Of a stretch of 40,811 nt of DNA, positions 29,322-37,242 are shown one piece after another. Source of the stretch: Tepidanaerobacteraceae bacterium (GTDB lineage Bacteria > Bacillota > Thermosediminibacteria > Thermosediminibacterales > Tepidanaerobacteraceae); assembly GCA_029982615.1 (NCBI GenBank), contig JARRBK010000012.1:1-40811 (forward strand), read 5' to 3'. Each line of letters starts with the position of its first letter. The stretch's first letter is position 1. A model generated the notes under the pieces. It was not told the origin of the DNA and searched no databases. It was given only the letters and a program-made list of their open reading frames with translations. The position numbers and the translations under genes are program-made.

Positions 29322-29627
29322 ATGAGCTTTTTTAAACTGTTTATCATGGCTTTCAGTATGCTGTTTCTAGCTGAAATGGGGGACAAGACCCAGCTTGCGG
29401 TTTTCACTCTGGTGACCCAATATAATAAGCCTCTGCCGGTTTTTCTAGGAGCTTCTCTGGCACTCATACTGGTTACCCTCATAGGAACTCTTTTCGGAAA
29501 TCTGGTGGCCCGGCACGTCCCTACAGCATACCTCAAGCTCATTGCAGGCATATTGTTTGTGGGCATTGGAATCTTTGTGCTAATGGATGCAGTGCCGGAT
29601 GTTATCCACCAACTGGGGCGCGAGTAG
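29322..29627 (+). CDS. GDT1/UPF0016 (TMEM165) family manganese exporter, single-motif half-size form
   Basis: 101 residues with three predicted membrane segments (about 5-22, 41-61, 69-90). The family motif ExGDKT is at E18-T23. Full-length members have two such motifs in about 200 residues; this protein has one, so it should act as a homodimer or pair with another half encoded elsewhere. The family exports Mn2+ across the cytoplasmic membrane. ATG start 8 bases after GGAGGG. Control by the Mn2+ riboswitch immediately upstream supports the substrate. Confidence 0.92.
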   Translation: MSFFKLFIMAFSMLFLAEMGDKTQLAVFTLVTQYNKPLPVFLGASLALILVTLIGTLFGNLVARHVPTAYLKLIAGILFVGIGIFVLMDAVPDVIHQLGRE

Positions 29628-29629
29628 AC

Positions 29630-29663
29630 AAAAGCCCGAACGTTAATCTTGTTCGGGCTTTTT
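29630..29663. terminator. Bidirectional terminator between convergent genes
   Basis: AAAAGCCCGAAC / GTTCGGGCTTTT stem with a 9-base loop and T/A runs on both sides. It serves the Mn exporter on the plus strand and the ABC permease on the minus strand. Confidence 0.9.
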
Positions 29664-29664
29664 C

Positions 29665-30849
29665 CTACTCGTAGCGCAGCGCATCGATGGGTTTTAAATT
29701 GCCTGCTTTGTTTGCTGGATAGATGCCGAAAAACACTCCAACAATTATGGAAAAACCGAAAGCTATCAAAACCACCGGCAATGTTGTTTTCGTGCTCATG
29801 CTGAAAGCCTTACCTAGCCCCCAGCTCAAAAGATATCCTACAGCAACTCCGATAACGCCGCCAATACCGCTCAAAACCAGAGACTCTATCAGGAATTGAT
29901 TTAATATGTCTATCTTTCTAGCTCCCAGCGCCTTCCTTATGCCTATTTCTCGAGTGCGCTCCGTCACGGAAACCAACATGATGTTCATAATCCCTATGCC
30001 TCCCACCAGAAGGGAAATTGCGGCAATTCCCCCCAGCATCATGGTCATGGTTTTTGAAGTTTCATTTATTGTATCCAGCATTTCGCTCTGATCAAATATC
30101 CGGTAAGCATAGTTTTCATCTTCAGACTTTACTCTGTAGATTTTATCGAGTTTTGTAGATATTTCGGTCTTGGCAGAAGACACCGCTTCTTTTCCGGCAG
30201 CCTGTATGTATATGGTCCTGACCCCCCTTGACTGCAAAATCCTTTCTGCCACCGTTATTGGAATAAACACCTGCTCGTCGGTGGAACCCATCATGGAACT
30301 GGACGATTTCATTACGCCTATTACCTTAAAATTGTATCCCTTTATTTTTACGGTCTGACCTATGGGGTCCACAAACCCGAACAGATTGCTGGCTATCCCG
30401 GACCCCAGCACTGCAACTTTCCTTCGCATGTCTACGTCCTGGGAGATGAAAAATCTTCCGCTGGAAACACTGTAGTTTCTTACCGCCGGCAAATACTCAT
30501 TGGTCCCCTGAAGCTGAACATTTTCTTCATTCTCATTGCCGTGTTCCACCGTCACTGAATCTGAAATAATTGGTGCCACACCGCTGATGTATGGACTTTT
30601 TAAAAATTCCATGGCCTGTTCATAGCTGAGGGTGGTATTTGCTCCTCTACCCATGATGTTCACCGTGAGCAGGTTGGCCCCCATGCTCTGTATCTGTTCA
30701 GTCACTTTTGCAGTGGTGCCCTGGCCGATGGATACCAACCCTATAACCGAAGTAACTCCTATGATTATACCCAGCATGGTCAAAAAAGAGCGCAGCTTGT
30801 TATCTATGATGCCTCTGAAGGCAAGTTTTATCGTCTGGAGTATATCCAT
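29665..30849 (-). CDS. MacB-type ABC transporter permease (FtsX domain)
   Basis: 394 residues. One N-terminal membrane segment (about 18-42, SFLTMLGIIIGVTSVIGLVSIG) is followed by a large MacB_PCD extracytoplasmic domain (about 45-240) and three C-terminal FtsX membrane segments (from MLGGIAAISLLVGGIGIMNIMLV onward). The conserved ERTREIGIRKALGA coupling helix and the terminal DALRYE are present. It forms the mechanotransmission exporter with the ATPase encoded directly upstream (stop and start abut) and the adaptor before that. The substrate is unknown: peptide, antibiotic or lipoprotein-like compounds are typical. Confidence 0.92.
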   Translation of the reverse strand: MDILQTIKLAFRGIIDNKLRSFLTMLGIIIGVTSVIGLVSIGQGTTAKVTEQIQSMGANLLTVNIMGRGANTTLSYEQAMEFLKSPYISGVAPIISDSVTVEHGNENEENVQLQGTNEYLPAVRNYSVSSGRFFISQDVDMRRKVAVLGSGIASNLFGFVDPIGQTVKIKGYNFKVIGVMKSSSSMMGSTDEQVFIPITVAERILQSRGVRTIYIQAAGKEAVSSAKTEISTKLDKIYRVKSEDENYAYRIFDQSEMLDTINETSKTMTMMLGGIAAISLLVGGIGIMNIMLVSVTERTREIGIRKALGARKIDILNQFLIESLVLSGIGGVIGVAVGYLLSWGLGKAFSMSTKTTLPVVLIAFGFSIIVGVFFGIYPANKAGNLKPIDALRYE

Positions 30850-31533
30850 TCAACCTACCACCTTTTCATCTTTTACTATCTTGCCGTCCTGTATATGAAC
30901 ATTCCTTTGAGCCTGTTTGGCAATATTTAAATCATGGGTAATCAGTATTATTGTTTTGCCATTTTTATTTAACGTTTTCATTATTTCCATTATTTCCCGG
31001 CCTGACTTCGTATCAAGGTTGCCTGTAGGCTCATCACCCAGGATAACAGGAGGGTCTGCAGCCAGAGCTCGGGCTATGGCCACCCTCTGCTGCTGCCCTC
31101 CTGAAAGCTCCTTGGGTTTATGGTGCAGCCTTTCACCTAGCCCCACGGCTTCCAGCATTTCCCTTGCCCGTTTTCTTCGAAAAGCAGCACTCTTACCTGC
31201 ATACATGAGGGGCAACTCCACATTTTCCAGGGCTGTGAGCTTCGGCAGCAAATTGAAATTCTGGAACACAAAGCCAATGCGCCGGTTCCTTATGGCTGCC
31301 AGTTCATTGTCATTTAACCTCGAAACATCCCTGCCTTCGAATTCATATTTGCCCTTAGTGGGTGTATCAAGGCATCCGAGAATGTTCATAAGCGTTGATT
31401 TTCCAGAGCCGGAAGGCCCCACGATGGCCACAAATTCGCCTTCGTCTATTTTTAAACTGACATCATCCAGGGCATGTACAGCCGTATCACCCATTTTATA
31501 AATCTTATATACGTTTTCAAGATTTATTACCAC
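30850..31533 (-). CDS. MacB/LolD-type ABC transporter ATPase
   Basis: 227 residues. It is a complete nucleotide-binding domain: Walker A GPSGSGKS (39-46), Q-loop VFQNFNLLP, signature LSGGQQQR (143-150), Walker [13 protein letters not shown] with catalytic E168, and switch histidine LITHD. Start is GTG behind GGGGGTG, 4 bp after the adaptor stop. Energises the FtsX-type permease encoded next. Confidence 0.94.
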   Translation of the reverse strand: MVINLENVYKIYKMGDTAVHALDDVSLKIDEGEFVAIVGPSGSGKSTLMNILGCLDTPTKGKYEFEGRDVSRLNDNELAAIRNRRIGFVFQNFNLLPKLTALENVELPLMYAGKSAAFRRKRAREMLEAVGLGERLHHKPKELSGGQQQRVAIARALAADPPVILGDEPTGNLDTKSGREIMEIMKTLNKNGKTIILITHDLNIAKQAQRNVHIQDGKIVKDEKVVG

Positions 31534-31537
31534 GTCA

Positions 31538-33217
31538 TCACCCCCTGGGGCCCCCTCCCATAGGCATTGGGCCCATAGGCGGACCGCCCTGCCTGTTGCT
31601 GGAACTGCTCGATGTGGAACTGGTCGGCACGAGTACCATATCCCCTTCGTTCAAACCGCTCACAATCTCGATATAATCGTCATTGCTGATGCCGGTTTTG
31701 ATTTCTACCATATTCATTGAAAAACGCCTGCTGCCGTTGTCTCTGCTGTTATTGGCGTTTTTACCATTTTTCCCTCCATTTTCCTGTGTGCCTGAATTTT
31801 CACTTCTTACCGGAATGACATAGCTTTTGCCGTCCTTCTGCTGTACCGCTGCTATTGGCAGCATCAGCACATTCTGTTTTTTCGCCACAGTGAGCTCCGC
31901 ATCTACAGTCATGCCGGCCTTAAGTTTCGGTGTCTTATCCATGGTTACAGTGACATCGAAGGTGGAAACGTTGTTCTGGCTGGTCCCCTCGTCAGCAATT
32001 TTTTCCACCGTGCCCTCAAAAACTTCTCCGGGCACCGCATCCGATGTTATCTTGACCGGCATTCCCACTTTAACTTTGTTAATATCGAGTTCATCTATTG
32101 AAAGGACCACCTGCATCTTTGAGTAATCCACAATGACAGCTGCCGCTTCATTAGAAGAACTGCTGCTGTTGTTTGACACCTTTATGAGGTCGCCTTCCCT
32201 GACGTTTTGTTCAATTATAGTTCCGTCAATGGGCGCATAAACCAGCAGGTTCTTCTTGTCTTCCAGCTTGGACTGCAAATCCAGCTCCGCCTGATGGAGT
32301 GCAAGCTGCATTTCTTCTATATTAGATTCAATATCTTCATCATCCAGTAAAAACAGTTTCTGGCCTTTTTTGACCGTATCCCCTTCTTCCACATATACTT
32401 TTTTTATTTTTGAAGATATTTCAGGTTTTATCTCTACAGTATCCATCGGCTCCACATTCGCCTGCTCCAAAGCCTGTTCCTTACCGCTGTCCGTTATTAT
32501 GTATACCTGCGTTGGCTTATCTTCTCCTTCAACATAATAGTTCCCATCAATTTCTACAGTCACGTAATAATACCGGGCACCTGAAGATGATGGCGTTGCA
32601 GCATTTTCTACTTTTGTCACTTTGCCATAAACAGAAGATAAATAATCCAGAAAAAACACTTCTGCCTTTTGCCCCACCTTTATATTTTTTATCTGGGCAG
32701 AGTTAAAAGGCGCTCTCACCTTATTCTTATTTTCATTCAGAGTGGTTGCAAGCACCGTGCTTTCACTTACCGAATCCCCCACATCCACATCAATTGATTT
32801 TACAACTCCATCTTCCGGTGCGTATACGACAATCTTATTCCTCTGCTTGAGCGCCTCATCCAGATTCAATTTCGCCTGGGTTACAGAAAGCTGTGCTTTC
32901 TGTAAATTTATCTCCAGGGTCGGGTCCTCCAGTTCATAAAGCAAATCTCCCTTTTTTACAGTGTCTCCCTCCTTATGATAAACCTTCTTTACAGTGCCGT
33001 CCACTTTTAAGTAAATCGTATCCTGATCCATCGGCTCAAGGGTGCCTGATGCAGAAAGTGTAACTTCCAGGTCGCCCCGGGTCACTCTGGCTATGGATGA
33101 AGTCTGAGCCAAGGTTTTCTTTGAAGAATTATTCCCACTCCACCATTTATAACCGGCAAAAGCCAACGCAGCAATTAGAATGATAACGATAGATGTTTTG
33201 ATTAATTTTTTTGGCAA
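31538..33217 (-). CDS. MacA/HlyD-type efflux adaptor with duplicated lipoyl-like modules
   Basis: 559 residues, clearly longer than the common 350-450. An N-terminal anchor (about 6-22) is followed by two copies of the biotinyl-lipoyl/hairpin unit: the motif GDTVKKG recurs at 84-90 and 279-285, each with its own coiled-coil hairpin and closing half-domain (YAPEDGVVKSIDVDVG and YAPIDGTIIEQNV). A beta-barrel and membrane-proximal domain follow. The C-terminus is a serine-, glycine-, proline- and methionine-rich tail. The start is TTG at 33217, 8 bases after GGAGG; the ATG 15 bp upstream contains that site within its first codons and is less likely. First gene of the exporter operon, with a regulator-like box upstream. 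Confidence 0.87.
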   Translation of the reverse strand: MPKKLIKTSIVIILIAALAFAGYKWWSGNNSSKKTLAQTSSIARVTRGDLEVTLSASGTLEPMDQDTIYLKVDGTVKKVYHKEGDTVKKGDLLYELEDPTLEINLQKAQLSVTQAKLNLDEALKQRNKIVVYAPEDGVVKSIDVDVGDSVSESTVLATTLNENKNKVRAPFNSAQIKNIKVGQKAEVFFLDYLSSVYGKVTKVENAATPSSSGARYYYVTVEIDGNYYVEGEDKPTQVYIITDSGKEQALEQANVEPMDTVEIKPEISSKIKKVYVEEGDTVKKGQKLFLLDDEDIESNIEEMQLALHQAELDLQSKLEDKKNLLVYAPIDGTIIEQNVREGDLIKVSNNSSSSSNEAAAVIVDYSKMQVVLSIDELDINKVKVGMPVKITSDAVPGEVFEGTVEKIADEGTSQNNVSTFDVTVTMDKTPKLKAGMTVDAELTVAKKQNVLMLPIAAVQQKDGKSYVIPVRSENSGTQENGGKNGKNANNSRDNGSRRFSMNMVEIKTGISNDDYIEIVSGLNEGDMVLVPTSSTSSSSSNRQGGPPMGPMPMGGGPRG

Positions 33218-33261
33218 TGCATAAACCTCCATTCTTTAAAATTTATATTAAATTTTTTTTT

Positions 33262-33317
33262 AGTATACCATTTATTGGTGATAAATCGGTGAGAAAAACC
33301 TTAAGAATTTCTTAAGA
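33262..33317 (-). promoter_or_regulatory. Adaptor operon promoter with paired response-regulator-type box
   Basis: Minus strand extended -10 TGGTATACT (TATACT at 33262-33267) with no recognisable -35. At the right distance upstream (33300-33318) are two direct copies of TCTTAAG starting 11 bp apart, the geometry of OmpR/PhoB-family activator sites. An activator-dependent promoter is inferred; the remaining sequence up to 33443 shows nothing else. Confidence 0.55.
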
Positions 33318-33443
33318 TCGATTTTTTTATCAAATCATCGCACAAGAAGCTCTGTTAATTATCTCAGAAAAAAGCTTAATATTCAACCGCCAGCTTTCCA
33401 GCAGTGTATGCGTCTTATAAATTCAAAGGCTGTGCCAGAAAAA

Positions 33444-33470
33444 CAAAAGTCCGGTTGACCCGGACTTTTG
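33444..33470 (-). terminator. Terminator after the Ppx/GppA gene
   Basis: Perfect 11-bp stem CAAAAGTCCGG / CCGGACTTTTG with a 5-base loop; on the minus strand it is followed by TTTTTC, 27 bp after the stop codon. Confidence 0.88.
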
Positions 33471-33496
33471 TATATTTTTCATTTTACAAGCCACTA

Positions 33497-34420
33497 TCAC
33501 ATATCTGAAACATTTTCTATAATATATCCTTCCATCAGATCTGATTCACTTGCTTTAATCACAGAAATATCCAATTTCTGCATAATCTGACGCAATATAA
33601 TCACACCTGCAGTAATTATATCGGCGCGCTGGGGCGATATGCCCGGTATTTTTTTTCTTTCTTCTGTAGTCATACGGCATAAGGATTCAAACACAGTTTT
33701 CACGTCTTCCTGTTTCATAGAAAAGCCGTGCACCTTTGCCGGATCGTATACTGTAAGTTTCTGTATCATAGCCGCCAGGGACGTGATGGTTCCACCTACG
33801 CCCACCGCAGTAAAAAAACCGTCTTTTAGCATTGAAGCTCTGCGCTGTACAAAGTTTTCCATCAATTCATTTACTGCAGATTGTGCCGTCTGAATCTCTT
33901 CATCGATTGGCGGGTCCGAATGCAGGTACTTTTGAGTCAAGCGTACAGCCCCCGCGGGAATACTAAAACTTTCAAAGCCTTCATCATCTCCCACGCAAAA
34001 TTCCGTCGAGCCGCCGCCGATGTCCACCACCAGAGCACTCCCTTTAATGCCCAGGCCCGCTCTTGCGCCTTTAAAAGAAAGAACACCTTCCTTTTCCCCC
34101 GATATAATCTCTACATCGATCCCTATCTTTTCTCTTATAATATGGATAAAATCCTTTCCGTTCACTGCCTCTCTCACTGCGCTGGTGGCAAAAGCCAGTA
34201 TTTTATCGCATTTATTGTCCTTAGCTATTTTTTTAAAAAACTCCAGCGCCGAAATCGTGTCATGCATGGAGGCTTCATCCAGCCTACCGTTCTTTGCCAC
34301 TCCCCTCCCCAGCCGGGTGGTAATAAGCCTTTTGTCCAAAGAAACAACTTTTTTTGCAGTATATTCCCCCAGAAGCAGCCTTATAGAATTGGAGCCCATA
34401 TCAATAACCGCGACCCTCAT
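33497..34420 (-). CDS. Ppx/GppA family exopolyphosphatase or (p)ppGpp 5'-phosphatase
   Basis: 307 residues, the short two-lobe form. The actin-like ATPase fold motifs are visible: DMGSNSIRLLL at the start, ATSAVREA, the second phosphate loop DIGGGSTEF, and VGGTITSLAA. The family hydrolyses polyphosphate or pppGpp. Without a C-terminal HD domain the preference cannot be predicted. The ATG at 34420 gives a canonical N-terminus (MRVAVIDMGSNS) with GGAGGG 10 bases upstream. It follows the S1-domain gene as in several Firmicutes. Confidence 0.9.
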   Translation of the reverse strand: MRVAVIDMGSNSIRLLLGEYTAKKVVSLDKRLITTRLGRGVAKNGRLDEASMHDTISALEFFKKIAKDNKCDKILAFATSAVREAVNGKDFIHIIREKIGIDVEIISGEKEGVLSFKGARAGLGIKGSALVVDIGGGSTEFCVGDDEGFESFSIPAGAVRLTQKYLHSDPPIDEEIQTAQSAVNELMENFVQRRASMLKDGFFTAVGVGGTITSLAAMIQKLTVYDPAKVHGFSMKQEDVKTVFESLCRMTTEERKKIPGISPQRADIITAGVIILRQIMQKLDISVIKASESDLMEGYIIENVSDM

Positions 34421-34446
34421 ATCCCATAATCCCTCCATAAAACGAG

Positions 34447-34482
34447 TTAGTGAGTCAGGGGACGGATTCCTTGACTCACTAA
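34447..34482. repeat. REP-like palindrome
   Basis: TTAGTGAGTCA / TGACTCACTAA perfect 11-bp arms around a loop containing GGGGACGGATTCC. The GGGGACGG core also occurs at 38652. Such GTGAGTCA/GGGACGG palindromes look like the dispersed repetitive extragenic elements seen in thermophilic Firmicutes. Confidence 0.7.
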
Positions 34483-34487
34483 ATCAA

Positions 34488-34513
34488 ACTTAAAATCCGG
34501 GGTAACCCCGGAT
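34488..34513 (-). terminator. Terminator after the S1-domain gene
   Basis: Perfect 8-bp stem ATCCGGGG / CCCCGGAT with a 3-base loop; on the minus strand it runs into TTTTAAGTTT. Confidence 0.8.
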
Positions 34514-34575
34514 ATATACGCACCTTCACAATTATTTTATTTAATAGAAAATAAAATTAGTAAATTATATAAATG

Positions 34576-34965
34576 CTAGTAAGTCGCTCTTTTCCTCCCA
34601 TATGAACCCCTTTTGGATTCATGGCTTTTTCTGATATCCAGAAGTCTTTCCTCGCTATCCTTCATAAACTTGGCCAGCTTATCCTCAAAACTGAGATTAT
34701 CCCTTTCTTTAGACCTTCTGTCGCGGGAGCTTTCGTTTAGCTTTCGTATAGAAAGGCTCACTTTTCCATCCTGCGAAACCCCTATCACCTTAACCTTTAC
34801 TTTGTCGTTCTCTTTCAAAAAGTCGTTGACATCCTTAACGTAACTGTCAGCAACTTCAGAAATGTGAACCAACCCCGTTACACCGCCCGGCAGTTCTACA
34901 AATGCACCGAACTTTGTGATACCAGTAATCTTCCCTTCCACTATCTGGCCTACCTCAACAGGCAT
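34576..34965 (-). CDS. S1 RNA-binding domain protein (YabR/GSP13 type)
   Basis: 129 residues. Residues 4-73 form one S1 domain (VGQIVEGKITGITKFGAFVELPGG, GLVHISEVAD, VKVKVIGVSQDGKVSLSIRKL). The C-terminal 55 residues are highly charged and probably disordered (SRDRRSKERDNL, SKRGSYGRKRATY). Bacillus YabR/YugI relatives bind RNA or ribosomes. ATG start with AGGAGGAATT 9-12 bases upstream. It has its own promoter and terminator. In many Clostridia this gene follows divIC, which is not seen here. Confidence 0.92.
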   Translation of the reverse strand: MPVEVGQIVEGKITGITKFGAFVELPGGVTGLVHISEVADSYVKDVNDFLKENDKVKVKVIGVSQDGKVSLSIRKLNESSRDRRSKERDNLSFEDKLAKFMKDSEERLLDIRKSHESKRGSYGRKRATY

Positions 34966-35005
34966 ACTTAAAGAATTCCTCCTTTAGATTTTCCTCGATA
35001 CGATA

Positions 35006-35034
35006 ATTATACTTCAGGTTTGCTATTTCGTCAA
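35006..35034 (-). promoter_or_regulatory. Promoter of the S1-domain gene
   Basis: Minus strand TTGACG (35029-35034), 17-base spacer, TATAAT (35006-35011). Leader of about 35 nt. Confidence 0.82.
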
Positions 35035-35063
35035 TAACGGCTCAATAAGGTTAAAATGATTTT

Positions 35064-35221
35064 CTATTGTAATATCTTTCTTTGCCTTTGAAATCCAATT
35101 AGCAGGCATCCCCAGGATACGCTTGCCCCCAGAGCGGTGCTGACCAGCCTTTTTCATACTCCCGCTGCCATGGCCGCCGAAGTGAATACAAACGCACAGA
35201 TTGCAAGGGTGGCGGTTTTAC
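35064..35221 (-). other. Possible relic of a small membrane-protein gene
   Basis: In the gap between the S1 gene and the terminator at 35222, one minus-strand frame reads as two hydrophobic stretches (LAICAFVFTSAAMAAGV and ALGASVSWGCLLIGF) separated by a single TGA at 35154-35156 and ending at a TAG at 35064. There is no ribosome binding site or start codon in a sensible place. It may be the decayed tail of a membrane protein or chance. Nothing else is seen in 35035-35221. Confidence 0.2.
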
Positions 35222-35261
35222 AAAAGAGATTGCCCGTGCCGCCAATGGCACAGGCAATCTC
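35222..35261 (-). terminator. Terminator after the truncated gene
   Basis: Minus strand GAGATTGCC / GGCAATCTC with a further internal GTGCC/GGCAC pairing, followed by TTTTG. It lies 13 bp after the stop of the fragment at 35274 and is probably its original terminator. Confidence 0.82.
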
Positions 35262-35273
35262 TTGTCGGGCTAA

Positions 35274-35723
35274 TTATTCCGCAACAGGCATGACGCTAAC
35301 CCTGGATATGGTGGTCTTATTTTCATCCGAATACCAGATCCGAAGAATGTCGCCAACTTTGATATCTTTTAGTTCGATTGTTTTTTGCTCCCCTCCTTTA
35401 TCTCCTCTCGCAAAAGTGGTGATTTCAACTCCATCGGGAATGGTAATGGTCTTGCTTTCTCCGGTATAATTCAGTGCAGTTTTTTCTTTCGGCCTGTTAT
35501 CATTTTGATTGCCGTTATTTTCCATCTGAGCATTGTCCGGCTGAGAATTTGCTCCCTGATTGTCATTCTTCTGCCCGTTTTGGGACCGGAAATCAGGCAT
35601 ATCGATTACTTTAAGCACTATTTCGTTGCCGGTGATAGATGAAACTTCCCCTGTCAGATCCGCTCTAGCGAATTCTCCCGGCCTATCCGCCGGCGGTGCA
35701 GGCGAAGCGCCGTTTTCACTTTT
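35274..35723 (-). pseudogene. 5'-truncated secreted/lipoprotein-like gene
   Basis: The open frame runs from a TAA at 35724-35726 to the stop at 35274 and encodes a continuous protein-like sequence (SENGASPAPPADRPGEFARADLTGEV... to RVSVMPVAE) with no plausible start. The first in-frame GTG (35618) has no ribosome binding site and falls inside the conserved part. The repeated pattern ADLTGEVSSITGNEIVLKVI ... TITIPDGVEI ... LKDIKVGDILRIWY resembles small Clostridia lipoproteins often near ABC exporters and two-component genes, which begin with a signal peptide and cysteine. That N-terminus is missing exactly where the terminator T-run of the kinase operon begins. Confidence 0.7.
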
Positions 35724-35725
35724 TT

Positions 35726-35775
35726 AATAAAAAAAACACCTTCTGTCATTTCGTTTTCAAAATAACAGAAGATGT
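35726..35775 (-). terminator. Terminator of the response regulator/kinase operon
   Basis: Minus strand stem ACATCTTCTGTTATTT / AAATGACAGAAGGTGT (16 bp with few mismatches) and loop TGAAAACG, followed by T8. The 5' arm lies within the left copy of the 50-bp repeat. It abuts the broken gene at 35274-35723. Confidence 0.85.
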
Positions 35776-35814
35776 CTTAATTTTCAATAAGTGAGTAAGT
35801 GAGTGCTTGGCACC
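35765..35814 (+). repeat. 50-bp direct repeat, left copy
   Basis: Begins ACAGAAGATGTCTTAATTTT and ends GTGAGTGCTTGGCACC. 46 of 50 bases match the copy at 38861-38910 in the same orientation. It contains the short palindrome-like GTGCTTGGCAC and GTGAGTAAGTGAGT. The two copies bracket the regulator-kinase-PepSY genes. The remaining bases to 35874 show nothing. Confidence 0.88.
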
Positions 35815-35874
35815 ATTTTCTCGTAGCGTTTGATTTAATTCCAGCATTGAATTCAATTCAAAAGATAATTCAAG

Positions 35875-37242
35875 TCAAGAGCCGTCCCGGCTTGAATTTA
35901 GCGGCAAATATACAATAAATCTTGTCCCTTTGTCAGGATGGCTCATTACGTCAATTTTGCCACTGTGGATTTTTACAATCCACTGGACAATCGAAAGCCC
36001 AAGGCCGGTGCCATCAGTGGATCTTGACCTGTCAACCCTGTAAAACCTGTCAAATACATGGGGTAAATCTTCTTCCGGTATACCGATTCCGCTGTCTTCC
36101 ACAATTATTCTGGCAAAGTCTTTCACTTCATCCAGGGTGACCTTCACCCATCCGCCTCTTTTATTGTATTTTACGGCATTTTCTATCAAATTCATGAAAA
36201 GCCTTGTCAAAAGCGTCTGATCACCTTTTACTACCACACTCTTCCCAGCATCAATGCATAAATCTATACCGTGCTGTTCTGCCATGGACTGCATCTCTCC
36301 GGCTACGTCTTCAACCACAATCTTAAGGTCGATTTTTTCCATCTCCAGCCTGTATCTTCCCTCATCACCCCTTGTCAGCAGCAGCAGCTGAGATACCATC
36401 TTACCCATTTTTGCCGCCTCTTTGAGTATAATTTCAAGAGCCTCCCTGTATTCATCACCATTTCTTTCACCAGTCAGGGTTTCTTCAGCTATGGCCCTTA
36501 TAACAGCTATCGGGGTCCTGAGTTCGTGAGAAGCATCCGAGGTAAATTGCCGCTCCTTTTTAAAACTCTTCTCAAGCCTGTCCAGCATCTCATCAAAGGT
36601 CATGGCCAGCCTTCCGACCTCATCTTGAACGTTCGGCATATTCAATCTCCTGCTCAAATCACCATGCCCTATGGCTCTGGCAGTCTTCGTTATGCGATCT
36701 ATTGGTGCCAGGGCCCTGCTTGCCAAAAACATGCCCCCTCCAGAGGCAATAATAAGAAAAAGGGGAATTGTCAAAAACAATATATCTCTAAGATTCTCCA
36801 TGGTTTTTCCCACCGGCATCAGAGAGCGGCTGGCGCGCACCCAAGCTATAAGGCCGTTTTCTTCATGCACAGGCCTATCATATATCATCCATGTATTGTC
36901 TTTTGTTTTAATTACCCTTAATTTTTCTTCCGATGGCTTCTGTATATCAATGTCAGGATAAATACCGTCACCGCCGAATATTATCTGGTCTCTTTTATCG
37001 TATACAGTTATATAAGTGCCGGAGGTCACGAGTTCATGGGGTTCGGTGAATTTAACACTACCGTTTTCCACTTCTACGCTTGAAACCGCCTGAGCCGCAT
37101 GGGCTTTTATTAGATTTTCTTCACCGCTGTACATCATCTTTGACATCATGGCATAAACTAAGAAACTGAAAATAGAAAGCAAAATTAAAAGCATGAAACT
37201 GTACCACATTGTCATTTTGGTCCGAATGGTCAGATTTCTCAT
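35875..37242 (-). CDS. Sensor histidine kinase
   Basis: 455 residues. TM1 is about 13-32 and TM2 about 153-175, with an extracytoplasmic sensor of about 120 residues between. A HAMP domain follows (ALAPIDRITKTARAIGHGDLSRRL), then the H-box SDASHELRTP with phospho-acceptor H239. The catalytic domain is complete: N box NLIENAVKY, DSGIGI, FDRFYR and GTGLGLSI. The ATG overlaps the response-regulator stop by 4 bp. The signal is unknown. In other Firmicutes this kinase/regulator type paired with a PepSY protein often responds to envelope or membrane stress. Confidence 0.94.
   Translation of the reverse strand: MRNLTIRTKMTMWYSFMLLILLSIFSFLVYAMMSKMMYSGEENLIKAHAAQAVSSVEVENGSVKFTEPHELVTSGTYITVYDKRDQIIFGGDGIYPDIDIQKPSEEKLRVIKTKDNTWMIYDRPVHEENGLIAWVRASRSLMPVGKTMENLRDILFLTIPLFLIIASGGGMFLASRALAPIDRITKTARAIGHGDLSRRLNMPNVQDEVGRLAMTFDEMLDRLEKSFKKERQFTSDASHELRTPIAVIRAIAEETLTGERNGDEYREALEIILKEAAKMGKMVSQLLLLTRGDEGRYRLEMEKIDLKIVVEDVAGEMQSMAEQHGIDLCIDAGKSVVVKGDQTLLTRLFMNLIENAVKYNKRGGWVKVTLDEVKDFARIIVEDSGIGIPEEDLPHVFDRFYRVDRSRSTDGTGLGLSIVQWIVKIHSGKIDVMSHPDKGTRFIVYLPLNSSRDGS

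Noticed and set aside
35616-35618. GTG as a genuine start for the gene at 35274
   Set aside because: No ribosome binding site, and the same frame continues upstream as protein-like sequence, which indicates a lost 5' end rather than a short gene.
36271-36921. Plus-strand 216-codon frame inside the histidine kinase
   Set aside because: Antisense shadow; composition biased, no ribosome binding site.
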